From NCBI GenBank assembly GCA_950106755.1, contig OX467083.1, forward strand, positions 3,261,501-3,325,500: a stretch of DNA of 64,000 nt, given 5' to 3'. Position numbers and translations under genes: made by a program. The notes under the pieces are model-generated. The model was not told where the DNA came from. It saw only the letters and a program-made list of their open reading frames with translations, and made no database searches. The DNA comes from Climacium dendroides. Lineage: Eukaryota; Streptophyta; Bryopsida; Hypnales; Climaciaceae. Below are positions 49,101 to 61,288 of the stretch, one piece after another (positions within the stretch are counted from its first letter, which is position 1; the number at the start of each line of letters is the position of its first letter).

Positions 49101-50187
49101 TAGAAATTCTAGAACGCTCTTATCTTTCAAAAAGTTGCTACTGATAAATGTTACTGGTTTCAGGTATGACTGGACTGCAAGAAAGAGTTTGTTCAGGGGT
49201 TACTTTTTATGGGTCACACATGGTTATGCATTAGGTACGCTCTGTCTTTAACTTTCTTTGGTTACTTGTTCAAAACTGACAATGACATTCATGAGGTCGA
49301 CTTGAGGGAATATTTTAAAACCTGCTTGTCCTGTGTTTATATGTGGACAATGAAAGAATTGCAAAATCTTTTGTCAAACCGTCTTTTGATGATTTCTATG
49401 GTCTCCATTTATTTGACATTTTCCGTACAGATAATGCAGTGTATTCACCCTTGGTTGGATCTCTTTGTTGGGAATTCCAGGTTTATTTCTGACATACGTT
49501 GCACTGAATGCCATGCACGGCAGTGGGCAACCTGCCCTTCTATATATCGTGCCTTGTACTCTTGGTATGTCTCACTAACCACGCAGGAATATATTTAGGA
49601 AATCCGTTATGTAATGGTGTCTCACCCCTCTTTTCTCCCCCAATTTGAACACATGCCTTGTCCAACTTGGAAATACAACTCATATTTGCTTGCAATTTAT
49701 GAACATCGGGTTGGCTTCTTCTCCAAATTGGGGTTTTAGCAACTAAAACTCTAGCAAAAAAACATTTGACCCCTTCTTTTTCTATTGATTGCTTTTGTCT
49801 AAAGTCGAACTCATTGAAGATAAATTCAATTCCACTGGTTGCAAGCGGTCACAGTGGCAGTCAAGAGAAGCATAACATACCACTACTTTCAGAATAACTA
49901 TACTTTAAAGAGCATTTCGATTTTCGTATCTGCCTACAGTTGCCTCTAGTTTTTTTGGATTCATCTGTTCTGAAACCAAAACAAGAAGGTTGTCTACATG
50001 TTCTCAGACTTTGAGCTTATTCCTAACAAATTGTTGACTACAAGTTACTGAAAACTTCGTGTATGTTTACGCAGGCACGGTGTTGGCACTCGGATGGTGG
50101 AGAGGGGACCTGAAATCTTTGTGGTACAAAGGAGATTCCCTCGATCAGTTTCCATTTGATAATTCAGTTCGTAGCCCTACTGATTAG
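43117..50187 (+). CDS. SPPL: Signal peptide peptidase-like protease, plant SPPL type (14 exons)
   Basis: The exons are 43117-43290, 43954-44112, 45002-45113, 45398-45517, 46057-46208, 46636-46839, 47086-47120, 47255-47411, 47850-47903, 48139-48231, 48483-48625, 49164-49234, 49481-49564 and 50075-50187. They are all GT-AG and in phase, giving 556 residues, the usual SPPL2-5 length. A signal peptide (about 1-36, ending CVA) precedes a luminal PA domain (about 55-190, with a sequon at Asn158). A multi-helix membrane domain follows from about 200. It has the catalytic YD (Asp402), GFGD (Asp455) and the PAL motif (509-511). The family cleaves type II membrane stubs within the bilayer in endosomal/secretory membranes. 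All catalytic residues are present. Exon 6 could start three bases earlier (CAG repeat). Exon 1 is unusually Gly/Arg-rich before the hydrophobic core. Confidence 0.95.
44440..44760 (+). mobile_element. TTAACCC/GGCC-family fragment within SPPL intron 2
   Basis: CTTAAATGCCCTAGGCGTCA, CATTTTGGTGTTGACC and the later AGAGTAGATTTTGAA match copy a near 9370-9680 in order, at low identity. The fragment lies wholly in the intron 44113-45001. Confidence 0.55.
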
Positions 50188-50453
50188 AACATTTTCATAA
50201 CGAATGTACTCTACTAATGTTTTACTTCGTTGGGTTTAGGAAAACTAGTGAATAGATCCAGACCAACGGAGAAGCTAACATACTTAGGTTTGCTATCCCA
50301 TTTGGGTTTGATTCAAGGCTAATTGTGCTGAAAATCATTTTTTTTAATTTGAACTTTTTAGGGTGCATGGAAGAATTGTATATTTTATTTTACATGTTTT
50401 ATTGAAAAGAAATGATTGATTTTCTTACATGAACCCCCCAATGTTTAACATGC

Positions 50454-50870
50454 TTTAACCCTTAAACACCGCTCCAACCGTTTTTCACCCTATGAATGAC
50501 AAAGAATCTTTCCATACAAGATACAAGTGCAACTATTTATCCTCAAAATTTTGTTGTGAAAAGGTGTAGTAGTTTGACTTCCAATGAATGATTGGGATTT
50601 TTTTAAATGATTCACATAAGTAATCAAAAGGATGATTTTCATGGTCATTATGTCCTTTGATGGTTACTATGTCCTTTGAACTACTTGAGAAGTTCCTTCA
50701 ACAAGTTCGTGTATTTGATCAAGAAAAAATATATATTTTTCCATTGGGGAGGTGCATGTTTACACCTTGTATCAAAATTTTGTAAACATTTGACCAAAAT
50801 TGACTTCATGTATAACTTGTATTTCTTGTATACGTTAAAGGGTTACTTGATCCTTTAGGGATTAAGAATC
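50454..50870 (+). mobile_element. TTAACCC/GGCC-family element, copy g
   Basis: The left end TTTAACCCTTAAACACC and the right end GATCCTTTAGGGATTAAG (near 50850) are inverted versions of each other. It begins about 270 bases after the SPPL stop codon, so it may bear on the gene's 3' end. Confidence 0.5.
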
Positions 50871-52514
50871 AAAGGGTAATCCAAATTTTCAAAATTGTGA
50901 AGATGTACTATAAAATGAAATTTGGAAGAATAATTTAATAATGACTTTCATAATCTATGGATCATATTTTATAGCTATTGATTGATCCATAGATGACACA
51001 TACCAATATTTTTCAATAGATTTTCAAGCCAATTTTTTTTTTAAATTATAACTGATTTTATACTAAATGATTGTGATTTGACAAGAATTTTTTTCTTTTT
51101 CTTTTGGTTGTTCAAAATTTGAACACTTGGTCTTTAAGGGGTTTTATAAACTAAATTTTTTTAGAAAATTCTAAAGAATATGGCGTAATCTTTTCTTTAT
51201 GTATGTCCCCCTCCCTCCCAATCAAAGATTGCTCTTCTAGCACAAGTAACATCAAAATGTTGAAAAAAAAATTTAGTGCCTATATTCATGAAACTTGGAA
51301 ATTGGCCTACCCTTTCAAATTCTCAAACTACCATTAGGAAAAATTTAGGCCTCTTTGAGGTTGTAAAGTCTACACCTCCACGATACAATTATAGAAATTA
51401 AATAATTAATTTCAAATTTGATGTGTCACTATTGGTGCCACATCAGATTGGCTATTATTAATTTTTAAATTTTTTTTTCTGTATTTGCATCATCGGGTGT
51501 TGAAAATCAGAAACTGATAGCCTTCCTAGGCCTGAAATTTTTCCTAATGTATGGTTTATAACCTGGTCATTTATAAAACAATTATTCTTGTGTTGTGATC
51601 TCAACCTCTTAGAATTTTTTTGGAAATTTGGTTTGAACTTATAATTATGCAATTGTAACTTAAAAATTTATAAATATTAGATACTCACTTGGAAATAATT
51701 TTGGATTTAACCCCTAAGTTCCTTGACTATGTTTTCACCAAAAATGCTCCAAAACTACAATTTCTAATACAAGTACCAAATTTTTGAAAAAAAAACATTT
51801 TTGAACACATGTAATTGTAGATTGCGAGATATGAGTGTTTGAAGTGACAAAAATCCTTTTTATAGCCTTGCGAATAACCAGGCAACTACACTTCACAAGG
51901 ACTTATTTGTATGAAAAAATGTTGAAAATAGTGGTGCTTCTTTGGATTCATTCTTCAAAGCAAGTTGGTTACATGCTTAAGAAATTTTAGATCATTTGGA
52001 ATTGTACAACATATAAGAAAAAAATAGTAAGTAAAAAAAACAAAGTATGATTCAAAATACTAAGTTGTTAATAATTTTGTTATGGAATTGAAAATTTCCA
52101 ATCCCAATGGTTGTAATGTTGTAATAAACAATCTACATTCTATGGTTTTATTTATTTTTTAAATATTTAAAATTGAATTGAATCTAAAGGACTTCAAAGT
52201 TTATTTTAGACTAGAGATTTCATATGTGCATGCAAACCTAAACTCCTCGTAACTTTCATCTAATTGATCAAAATGGAATGATTCAAAGCTTTCCACATAT
52301 ATATAAATCTTTAAAATCAATTTGAAATTTTTATTTAAAATTTACCTATCTACCAAGCTACCCAAGTTGAAAAAGAAACTATATTTCATACAATAACTTT
52401 TTAACCATATAGTTAAAAGTTATGAAAAGTGTTGTTCCTTAAAGCTACTCCTTGTCCACATTTTGTATGAAAATTACAAAGAAAAATGGACAATTGAACC
52501 TTTACTAAATGTGG
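50871..52514. other. Intergenic, decayed repeats, no gene seen
   Basis: Single family termini appear (TCTTTAAGGGGTTTT near 51131, TTTAACCCCTAAGTTCC near 51706), but full elements cannot be drawn. Text near 52090-52140 resembles 12510-12600. Confidence 0.45.
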
Positions 52515-53136
52515 CTAAGGCCTTTTTTGAGCTCTTTGAAATTTGCTCTAAATTGAACAAAAAGTTACCATTTTTGTCATTTTTATCAATTAAAAGAAAA
52601 TTTAACTATACAAATTCATGTTAGAGGTCATATGGCAAAAGAAAGCACAACAATATGGACTAAAAGATTATAATGTTTAATAATGAATATGTTCAAACTA
52701 CAAAGTGATTTGAAGTCTTTCAATCCTCTTTTCACATGTCAAATCTAAAATTGAAGTCACCAAAAAATATGAAGTTAAAGGATATAACAAGCATAAGCCC
52801 AATCAATTTATGGCTTTCTAAAATCTATTCTACAATTTTTTTATATGATTTTTTCAAGTGATTTTTTTCCAAAATTTAGTGTATTTGAGGCTCATTTTTG
52901 AGAGCTCTCTACACTAAGAAAATCAAGATTTGCATTAGACACCCTTGTACAAAATCTTGAATAAAATAATCATAATCATTTATTTTTAATATTGGATTTT
53001 TGATGCTAAGTCTAAACTTCAAAGAGAATTCAATGTTCAAAAAAAACTTCTACAAATAGTAACTAGGTAAAATTTTGTTTAACTTCAAAATTTTGTTGAT
53101 AACATAATTTGGTGCCTCAAGCATTTATGGGTTAAA
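52515..53136 (-). mobile_element. TTAACCC/GGCC-family element, copy c, inverted
   Basis: It runs from CTAAGGCCTTTTTTGAGCTC (52515) to GGTGCCTCAAGCATTTATGG (53111), the reverse complement of copy a's order. Interior landmarks are GATTTGAAGTCTTTCAATCC, CACATGTCAAATCTAAAATT and TTAGTGTATTTGAGGCTCAT. It is about 622 bp versus 647 for copy a. Confidence 0.75.
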
Positions 53137-55048
53137 TTGAATCATTTCAAAGGAATTACAATCAGCTTTGATCATTATATCCTTCAAACTATAGATCTTC
53201 ATGAAATCTTCTTCAAAATCCCAAAATTACTACGTTTATTTGTGAGACGATAAAATAAATCCAAACAAATTTGTGTAGAAGGATTACTTTTGGTCACAAA
53301 TGACCAATCACTTGTAGGCAATTAGGAGTTAATAGGAAAACTTCATGTGTTTCAAATTCATGAAAATGAGACAGCATGTCTAGTGGATTCAATAGACCAA
53401 AGATGAACCTTGTAGTGTATAACAACTTTCAGAAAAGAATTGAGTTTTGATTTTCTTATAGTACATATACATTCTTTATTTATTTTAAATTCAAACAAGA
53501 TTTAACAATAGGAGAGTGAAAGAAATAAGTTGTAGTATGCTTAGGTTGGATAGAATTTATATATTTTGTGAATGTGAGTGGTTTTGAAGTAATAAAATGA
53601 AAATTTGGAAAAGAATTTTCAAAATGTCAAATTCTAGTTAATCTTTTGAAATTTTGACACAAGGTAAAGTACAAAAATTATCTATATCCCCAATCACATT
53701 CTTGGATCTCAAAATAAAAAATAATTCTTATATTCAAATTTGAAAATATTTATTAATTGAATCAAATTTTAAAACTTAAAAATTCACCCAAAAATGTAAT
53801 ATCTAATTTGAATTTTTAAAATTTTCTTTTTATATGCTAAAAATATACTCCAATTGATATATAAACAGAAGGCATAAGATTTCATGATCAAAACATTAAT
53901 CCTTGACTTCTCAACCATCCCTACGTGCTAGTTTCCAAATGCATTTTCAAAACTGTAGCATTCAAAGGTTAATACTTCCTTACAATAGTAAATTCCTAGA
54001 CAATAGGCAATACATTGAATATTTTGAACTATTTTTCTTAATATAGTTATTTTTACAACAATAATCCTAGTATGCAATCAACAAAATAAGAAAATATTTA
54101 ATTTTAATATATTGAGTTAGCATATGCAAAAATATCAATATAGTATTTCTTGCAATGCCAACCATGTCTTCATTGGGAATGTATTTACACCAAGGGGGAA
54201 TGCCTTAATTTTTCAGAAGAGCAAACAATCTTATTACAATCAAATATTCAAAATAATCCCTAAACAAACCACATATGCATTCACAATCTTTACTTATTGC
54301 AATTCCCTAAACATTGATTTGGATGATGGAATTGAATGTATTTTCTTAGCAATTAGAAAAGACGATGCATACCAACTTCATTAGAAGAGTTTGGAGGGGG
54401 GGTGGAAGGCTGTTTTAAGCTTGTTTTCTTTGCTATTCCCCTAGAAGTTAAAGAATGGCTTGCTATCACAAAAAATTAAAATTAAAATTCTTTAAACTTA
54501 AAAAAACTGAATTTAAAAAAATAATAATATGATGTGGTAGTCTCTTAGCCATGTCATACTATTGTTGCAGTACAAATCCCAGGTTCCCAAGAGTCCAGAA
54601 ACTTGCAGCCCTCCACAAGCCCTAAATCTCCCCTACCGCCTTTAAAATTTTCACCCCCATAATGAATAGATATTCACTTTCCAAGTCCATTTTTGTAGAG
54701 TACAATAATTGACAGTAGACTCATTCCTATATCAAGTATAGACACATGCTGAAAAGAATACCAACTGTAAATCAATCATGAAATAGAAGAATCCCATTAC
54801 GACACTTCTTCAATGGCTTCTTTTTCTAACTTGTCACCTTCCTTCCTTTCTTCCTTCCTCATTTCATACCTTTATCTAAAGTCACTATTTGGAGGGGGGG
54901 GACAAAGTTGCTCACACCTTACACCTCTCCAATCTTAATCTTCCATTTGTCATGAAATTTTCTTAAAAAATTTAGGACTCTCGAATGCCCCCTCGATATG
55001 AATGTATAGTACCCCTCTTTTATTTTTTTCCCCTCCTTTTGTCCTCCC
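53137..55048. other. Intergenic, no gene seen
   Basis: AT-rich. The frame at 54124-54384 is simple in composition and shows no domain. No clear mobile element was seen. Confidence 0.5.
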
Positions 55049-55320
55049 TATCCAACATTTTTTTCCCCATTGTAACTTTTTCTTTCCACATGATAACCCA
55101 ATTATTCCCCCATCCTCCCTCCCTCCCCTATTTTCCCCCCCTCCCTTTGCCCCCCCTCCCCCCCTATCCAACATTTTATTTTATTATAATCCCCTATTAT
55201 AACTTTTTTGTCCACGTGATAACCCAATTATCCCCCCAATTTTTCCCCCTTCCCTTTGCCCCCCCTATCCAACATCTTTTTTTTATTAATTTTAAATTTT
55301 TTTTCCTCCTATTGTAACTT
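55049..55320. repeat. Polypyrimidine tandem repeat, three units of about 100-115 bp
   Basis: TATCCAACAT starts at about 55049, 55164 and 55266. Each is followed by T-rich text, then TTGTAACTTTTT, CACATGATAACCCAATTAT (or CACGTGATAACCCAATTAT) and C-runs. The plus strand is almost purely C and T for long stretches, which can favour triplex structures. The proline-rich frames across it are composition artefacts. Confidence 0.8.
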
Positions 55321-55371
55321 TTTCTTTCCACATGATAACCCAATTATTCCCACCACCACCACCACTTTGGG

Positions 55372-55616
55372 GGCCAGGGAGAACTGACCCCCTCATTGCC
55401 CCGGCTAAAGTTAATTGTGAAAAAAAGCCCACTATTTTTTTTTGCCATGATTTTTTTATACTTCTGCACCGCCCCTTTCTAATTTTGGGCCGCTGATTGC
55501 AAATCTGAATTCAGAATTTGCAGATTAAAAAATGTCATCTGATTGCAAATAGAAAATTCCACAGCGTTTTCCCCAGGGGTAAAACGGGGCAATGAGGGGG
55601 TCAGTTCCCCCTGGCC
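55372..55616. mobile_element. MITE with long G/C-rich inverted termini
   Basis: The left end GGCCAGGGAGAACTGACCCC, continuing CCTCATTGCCCCG, is repeated in reverse complement at 55585-55616 with one mismatch over about 32 bases. The element is 245 bp and non-coding. CAGGG next to the outer end recalls hAT-type termini, but no 8-bp target duplication is visible. Confidence 0.85.
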
Positions 55617-56185
55617 TTCATGCCAGCGTTTTCCCTTCTTTCATTTTGCTCCTCCTTCATTCCAAGCATGTGTAGCACACTACCCACTCGTTGGGCCAGG
55701 TGGGTAGGAGCATAGGCCGGAGGGTCTCAAATGCCGTAGGCCACCGCCACCAGAAAATAGCCTCGTGGCCCTTTCTTCTGAAACTGATGCCCCCCCACCC
55801 GACTGAGAATATTGCTCGCCCATTATTACCCTTCTTCTTAATGAGGCTCCAGACAGTGTGATCCTCGCGGAGAATGCCTTTTCCTGCCAACACTGGAAAA
55901 AGGGGGCTGGGGCACTTGGGGGCTCATTTTTCTTAGGGATTTTTTGGGGTTTATTTTGCATGAATACACGACCGACGGTGGATGGCAACAAACTGAATAA
56001 AGGGTCCTTTAATATTAATAGTTTAGTGTCCCAAAAAAAAAGGGTTGGGAGGGGGGTCTGTTTTATGTTTTTTTTGTTTTCTTTTCACAAATGGAAATCC
56101 AAAAGAGGGGTCTGCTTTTCGTCTCTTTGGTGGAGAGTAGCATCATTCCGCAGCAAACTAGAAGCAACTCACTCACTCTTCTCAT
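55617..56185. other. GC-richer segment with an unrecognised frame
   Basis: On the minus strand 55893-55657 is open for 78 residues with Trp/Gly-rich text (FWWRWPTAF). It could be an eroded exon or retroelement piece, but nothing was recognised and the overlapping frames compete. Confidence 0.3.
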
Positions 56186-56226
56186 AAAGGAAAGGAAAGG
56201 AAAGGAAAGGAAAGGAAAGGAAAGGG
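56186..56226. repeat. (AAAGG)n microsatellite, eight units
   Basis: An uninterrupted AAAGG run, purine on the plus strand. It is the opposite-strand relative of the CCCTT-type repeat at 35414. Confidence 0.95.
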
Positions 56227-56248
56227 AGTGTGGTCTTCAAGCGACCAT

Positions 56249-57210
56249 TTTCACCCGTAAAGGCCCAAGGCCTCTTTTCCATCCAAAAAAACACACACTC
56301 AAAACTGCCATTTCTACAGTAAAGAGTTAAAACGTTTTAAAGACATCTTTTTTTGAATATTTGACTGTAAGATCTTGTACTAGACTCGTGTACGAATGTG
56401 TGGAAGAAATTCCACAAACTTTGACCAATGTAGATTGCAAGATATTTGCGTTAAAAGGAAAGGAATCAAGTGTTTTTTGCACCTTGCTCAACTATAATTT
56501 GGGGGGGGGGGGGAGCTTTGAACCTTTGTAATTTATAATTTGTGTTTTTATTGATTTTGAATTTCTACTTTTATGTGATAAAGAATCAAGTTGAAAGTTG
56601 AGGGAAAAGAATTTTAAAAAATCACATTTAGTTTTCACTCATTGAATTTTTTTTAAAGTAGAAGTTGGTTCAAGATTAAAGGAAAATTTAAATTATTAAT
56701 AGCTCTAAGAATGATTTGAATTACACTAATCTCAACACCTAGATTTTTTTAGCAAGAGATCTTCGTCTCTAAAACTTGTTTTTTTCTGAAAAATTGTAAA
56801 AATTTGAGGTTGGAAATGAATCCTACAAGTTATTTTTTTCAAGAAGTTGCTCTAATTGCCCTCCAAAACAAGATTGTCCATAACTTTCACATAACATATC
56901 CAAATGAAATAAACCAAACCTTTCCACATACATAAGAAATATAATATATGAAAAAAATCAAATTAAATTTTTTACTTTATTTTAGAAAAAAAAAATTCTA
57001 CCCGCCAAACTTTTAAAAAGGACTTTTTGTACCATAACTTTTTCTCCTAAAATCCAATCGAAATAAAAATTATATTTTTGAAAAACTAATGTGTTTTTCA
57101 ATCTTTACAAAAAAAAATTCAAAAAATCATGACAAATATTGAGACCATAGGGGCCTGTCCAAAATCCATTTTGTCCTTTGAGGGGACAATAGGACTTGAG
57201 GGATTAAGAG
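56249..57210 (+). mobile_element. TTAACCC/GGCC-family element, copy i
   Basis: The left end (CGTAAAGGCCCAAGGCC near 56259) pairs loosely with the right end (TAGGACTTGAGGGATTAAG, ending near 57208). It contains GTAGATTGCAAGATATTTGC and TTTTGCACCTTGCTCAA, as in copies e and f, and a G13 tract at 56501-56513. About 960 bp. Confidence 0.5.
56501..56513. repeat. Poly(G) tract, 13 bases
   Basis: An uninterrupted G13 inside the element at 56249-57210. Confidence 0.9.
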
Positions 57211-57214
57211 CTAA

Positions 57215-57480
57215 TTGCATGACCCTTGAAACAATTTTTGATAAATTTTCATAGGAAGGATGATGTAATTGGCATTGTACCATAGTCATTTTGTATTTTT
57301 TGGACCTTGGAGGAATTAGTTATGAGTTTTTGAAGTTGAAATGCAATCAAGTCATTGAATGTGACCCCTCTTGAAAAGTAATGTATAATATTGGTACATT
57401 GAAGAAAGGAAGATGTACCTTTGTGTTAGTGGTTGCTTTTAGAGTAGGATTGTTTTATAGAATACGCTACTTTAGGAGGT
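57215..57480 (+). repeat. Dispersed repeat related to 61890-62100
   Basis: Shares GTAATTGGCATTGTACC/GGAATTGGCATCTAACC, TTTTTTGGACCTTGG/TTTTTTGGAACTTTG and TTTTGAAGTTGAAATG with 61940-62040. It has a similar GTACATTGAAGAAAGG/GTACATTGCTGAAGG end, and part of 13172-13300 in inverted form. Confidence 0.65.
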
Positions 57481-59363
57481 TCATAAAGCACCTATTTACC
57501 CCTAAAAGACCATTCAATAATTTGTGTATTTTGTCGATATGTTGAAAAATGGTTTGAAAGTGATTTTTTGACCTCCTATTTATTTCTTAATAAACTATAA
57601 TTTTGAGCTTTGATTAACACTAACTACATGCTTCTATTGCCAAAGATTTCCTACTCAAATAGTATATAAAGTGACTTTTAGAATAGCTAGAAAATTAAAT
57701 TGAAATGCCATGTTTTTCAACTCAAATTTTTATAGAAAATACATGTAGATGACCATTGCATTAATATTCAAGAAAAAATGAACTTTCAAAAGAGAGTTAT
57801 TTTTAGGAATTTTTGTTCATTTCTTAGACATTCTTTTGCAAAATAAATAGGGTATTAAAAATTATTTTCAGCTCTATAGTGTATCTTTTCTCTTCAAAAA
57901 TTTGTAACTAATTACTATCAACAAATGAAAGTATCAAGAATTCAAAATATAAACTTTCAAAGTAGGATAATTTAACCATTTTTTAAATTCAAATTTTATG
58001 AAGTAAATAAGGAGGCTCAAAATCACAAAAGGATTTTGGAAGGTGAAATTTAACTTGATTTGACAACTTTTTTTAGATCAAAGTTTTTTGAATTTTTTTT
58101 TCTACTTTGCCAAAATGGCCGCCAAAGTTTGTTGAATTAAAAAATACCAAAGTGTAAATGGATAGGTAAGAAAAAACTTCCTTCTCTTAATATGAAAGTT
58201 GAATGTTGGTGTGTTAGGTCCTTGGATTATTAGGCGTGAGGTCATGGTTTCAAACCCAATTGGTGACCAAGGATAGGTTATGGGGTTGCCCAAAGTCTTC
58301 GGGTAGTGGAAAGTCAATTTTTTTCTATTGCCCATAAATTTTGGGCAATAGAAAAAATTGACGGGTTTTTTTATGTGACCAAAACAAAACAAAAATTGTT
58401 GACCAAAACAATAGATTTTAGTTGAATTGTGGCCAAAACAATGCATCCAAAATAACAGACATGATCAATAGAATCTATTTGAAATTCTGTTGTTTGGATC
58501 ACTAAATTTATATTAGTGAATGAATAAGCATTCTTGCATGTCTTTCTCATAAGTATTGCAAAAGTTATAAGTTTTTTATTCAATGTCAATGCAAATAGTT
58601 AAAAATATGTTCTAAATATAATTTTAATAATTTTATTTGGTTGGATAGATTGATGCCTACATAAAAGCTTTTGAGACAATCAATTGTAACTTACGAGATG
58701 AAAGTTATGAGGAATTTTATTTTGTAGGCAATGAAGGCAAAAAAAACAAATGAGGTTGTTGATTCTGCATAATTTTGTAATTTTTCATATAAAAACAACA
58801 TGGGATATATATTGTTGATTGGAATAGTCTCATCATTGGGATTGACAATTCCTCTCAAAGTTATTAGTACAGAAAGTTTTTCTTTCATCAAGTACTACCC
58901 TCTACTTCATAATTTTTTTAAAGATGATTTTGAAGGACTTTTTGTTAAAAGAAAATTTCATGTATTTTCAACCCATTTTGCAACATGTTGGCTAAATTGT
59001 ACAAGCTATAGGACATGCTTGTGTTTTTCTAAAAAATTTGAAAGACAAAACTTCACTTGGAGAAAGAGATTCAAAATTCTATTTTTAAAAGTTTAGATAC
59101 ATTGATCTTGGAGATGGGGTCAATCTAAAATCTTTGAAGGATGTACTCGAACAAGTCAACAAAACGATCCCAAATTGAATTTATTAGAGAATAAGTACAA
59201 ATGAATATAAATAGCCTTGTTTTGGATATGAGTATTTTGAAGCAATTTTGGGCCTCAAATTAGTATAAAACTTTAGGAGTTTAAATCTTGGAGTGCTACT
59301 GATTAGATATAAATATATTTTATTTTATCCAATTTTCAAGAATTTACAAGGTTCTTTTTCTGG
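57481..59363. other. Intergenic, no gene seen
   Basis: AT-rich. A tRNA-like B-box word, GGTTTCAAACCC, at about 58247 follows TGTTAGGTCCTTGG; it may be a SINE trace but cannot be folded convincingly. AGTGGAAAGTCAATTTTTTT and ATTGCCCATAAATTTTGGGC form a small hairpin near 58330. No gene is supported. Confidence 0.45.
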
Positions 59364-60278
59364 TTTTAAACTGTAAAGTCCCATTGTCTCCTCATGGGTC
59401 AAAATAGATTTTAGGGAGGCTCCTATGGTCTAAATTTTAAATGTGATTTTTTGAATTTTTTTTGAAGATTGGGAAAGACATTAGCTTTTGGAGAATATAA
59501 TTTTGATTTAAATTGGTACTTGGGAGCAAAAGCCATGCCACCCTAAGTGAGTCCAAAATGGGGGTTGTCAGGTAGCACAAAAAAATCACAAAAGAGTCAC
59601 AAACAATCAAAATAAAATTTTCAATTTTTTCTTATAGAAAGTATTTTTGTCTACATGGAAAGATTTGATTCCTTCTATTTGGACTAGTAATGAGAATGTT
59701 ATGGATAATCTTGATTTTAGGTGATCTAAGCATCTCTTTAAAAAATTAACTTGTAAGATTCATTTTTTATGCAATTTAAAAAATACAAAATAAATAAATT
59801 GATAGGGTTTAGTTTATTGGAATTATTGTATTTCAATTCCATCTTAGACCTACTAACAATTCAGTTTTCCCCTAAATCTTATACCTACTTTTATTTAACA
59901 TTTTTTAAAGAATGAAATTCAAATTTTTATTTTTATTTTTAAAATCCCTAGACTTTCAACTCAATTTTCAAATTTAATTATTTAAATTCAATATTGGTAG
60001 TGCAAAAATTTTAAACTAAGGAGATTTGAAGCTTAAAATCTAGCCATGCAAGGAGCAAAAAAAATACTTTTCTTCACTTCAAACTCAATTATTTTACAAT
60101 CTATGTAGTCAAAGCTTTAGAAATTTCTTTGACACGTTCTTATAATAGTTTAGTACAAGATCTTATGTTTTGATATGCGAAAAAGTAATTTCTAAAGATT
60201 TGTGCACTTTGCATTAAAAATGGCAGTTTTGAGTAGAATTTGATGAAGAAAAGGCCTTGGGGGACTTTAGAAGTTAAA
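59364..60278 (+). mobile_element. TTAACCC/GGCC-family element, copy f
   Basis: The left end TTTTAAACTGTAAAGTCCC and the reverse complement of the right end (GGCCTTGGGGGACTTTAG, ending near 60278) share TAAAGTCCC. The whole length aligns with 11001-11895 in order. It lost the CCATTGGAATT stretch in part and shows many small indels. Confidence 0.7.
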
Positions 60279-61288
60279 GTATCTACCCACTAATGGCATG
60301 ACGACCCATCTCTAAAATTGAATCCTATTAATTTTAGCCTAAAATGAACAATTTCTATTTATAAAAGTCAAGGATCAAATTGAATACCTTCGTTTTGCAA
60401 TTCTTCAAATTAATAGTTTATTTATATATGGTCAAAAAATCAATTCTCAAAGAATCTAGAATTTAACTTTGAACCCATCAAAACCTAACAATAACTTAGA
60501 CAATTTTATACTAAGAATTGTGCTCAAATACTTCTTTGGATAGTTTTAGGTGTACCTTAGTGACCTTATGAAATTGCACCATTCTCTCAAAATTAATTTC
60601 ATTCCTCCTAATATATGTCCCTCCACACAATTGAAGTTGCTTGGCAAAGGTCTTTGCCATTTTTTTACAATTTAATTTGAGCAACTTGAGTTGCAAAAAA
60701 TGAATAGCTATAGATATTCCTTCATAGAATGTTTGTTAATTGGTAGATCATAATATATTTCACATATTCCCAAATGTATTGCTTCTAGGTGAAAATAATA
60801 GAATTTTTTTATTTGCAACACATGATAAAATTTGGAAAGTTTGAATTCATATTTGCAATTAGGGGCTCCAAATTAGATAGGAGAGGTGAAGAAATATAAA
60901 AATTGAGAGGCAATTGACTTTAAATTGATCTCTATTCTATAGTCATTGAATGGATTGAGGAAAAAATACTATTTTTTGCATGAACCAATCATTCTCTTTA
61001 CTTTCCCCATGTCACTTTACAAGTTGCAAGTGAACGGTCAATAGAAGATCTAGGATGATAAATAGTTACCTATGATACAACTCGTTTGAAAATTTATAAG
61101 TAATTTAATAATGCTTCCCAAACCATGAAACTATTTATGCTACATTCCACATCTATTTTTCTCTATCTAAAAAATGAGGTAAACATATTCCCATCAAAAG
61201 AAATACATGAAAAAGGTGGACTAGCCCTTAAATGAGTGGTTTTCAAGTCTCCTATCTTAATGTAACTAGCAACTATAAGGTCATATAA
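60279..61288. other. Intergenic with a repeat fragment
   Basis: The part 60780-60900 resembles 40125-40220 and 62340-62420 (TTTGAATTCATATTTGCAATTAG). No gene was seen. Confidence 0.45.

Noticed and set aside
54985..55317. Proline/phenylalanine-rich frames
   Set aside because: Produced by C/T-only tandem repeats; composition artefact.
55657..55893. Trp/Gly-rich minus-strand frame as a gene
   Set aside because: Overlapping frame on the same strand is equally open, with no splice context and no family recognised. Left as an unassigned segment.
58195..58275. tRNA-like or SINE-like segment with a GGTTTCAAACCC B-box
   Set aside because: No complete cloverleaf could be paired (acceptor and anticodon arms do not close), and no A tail or target duplication is visible.
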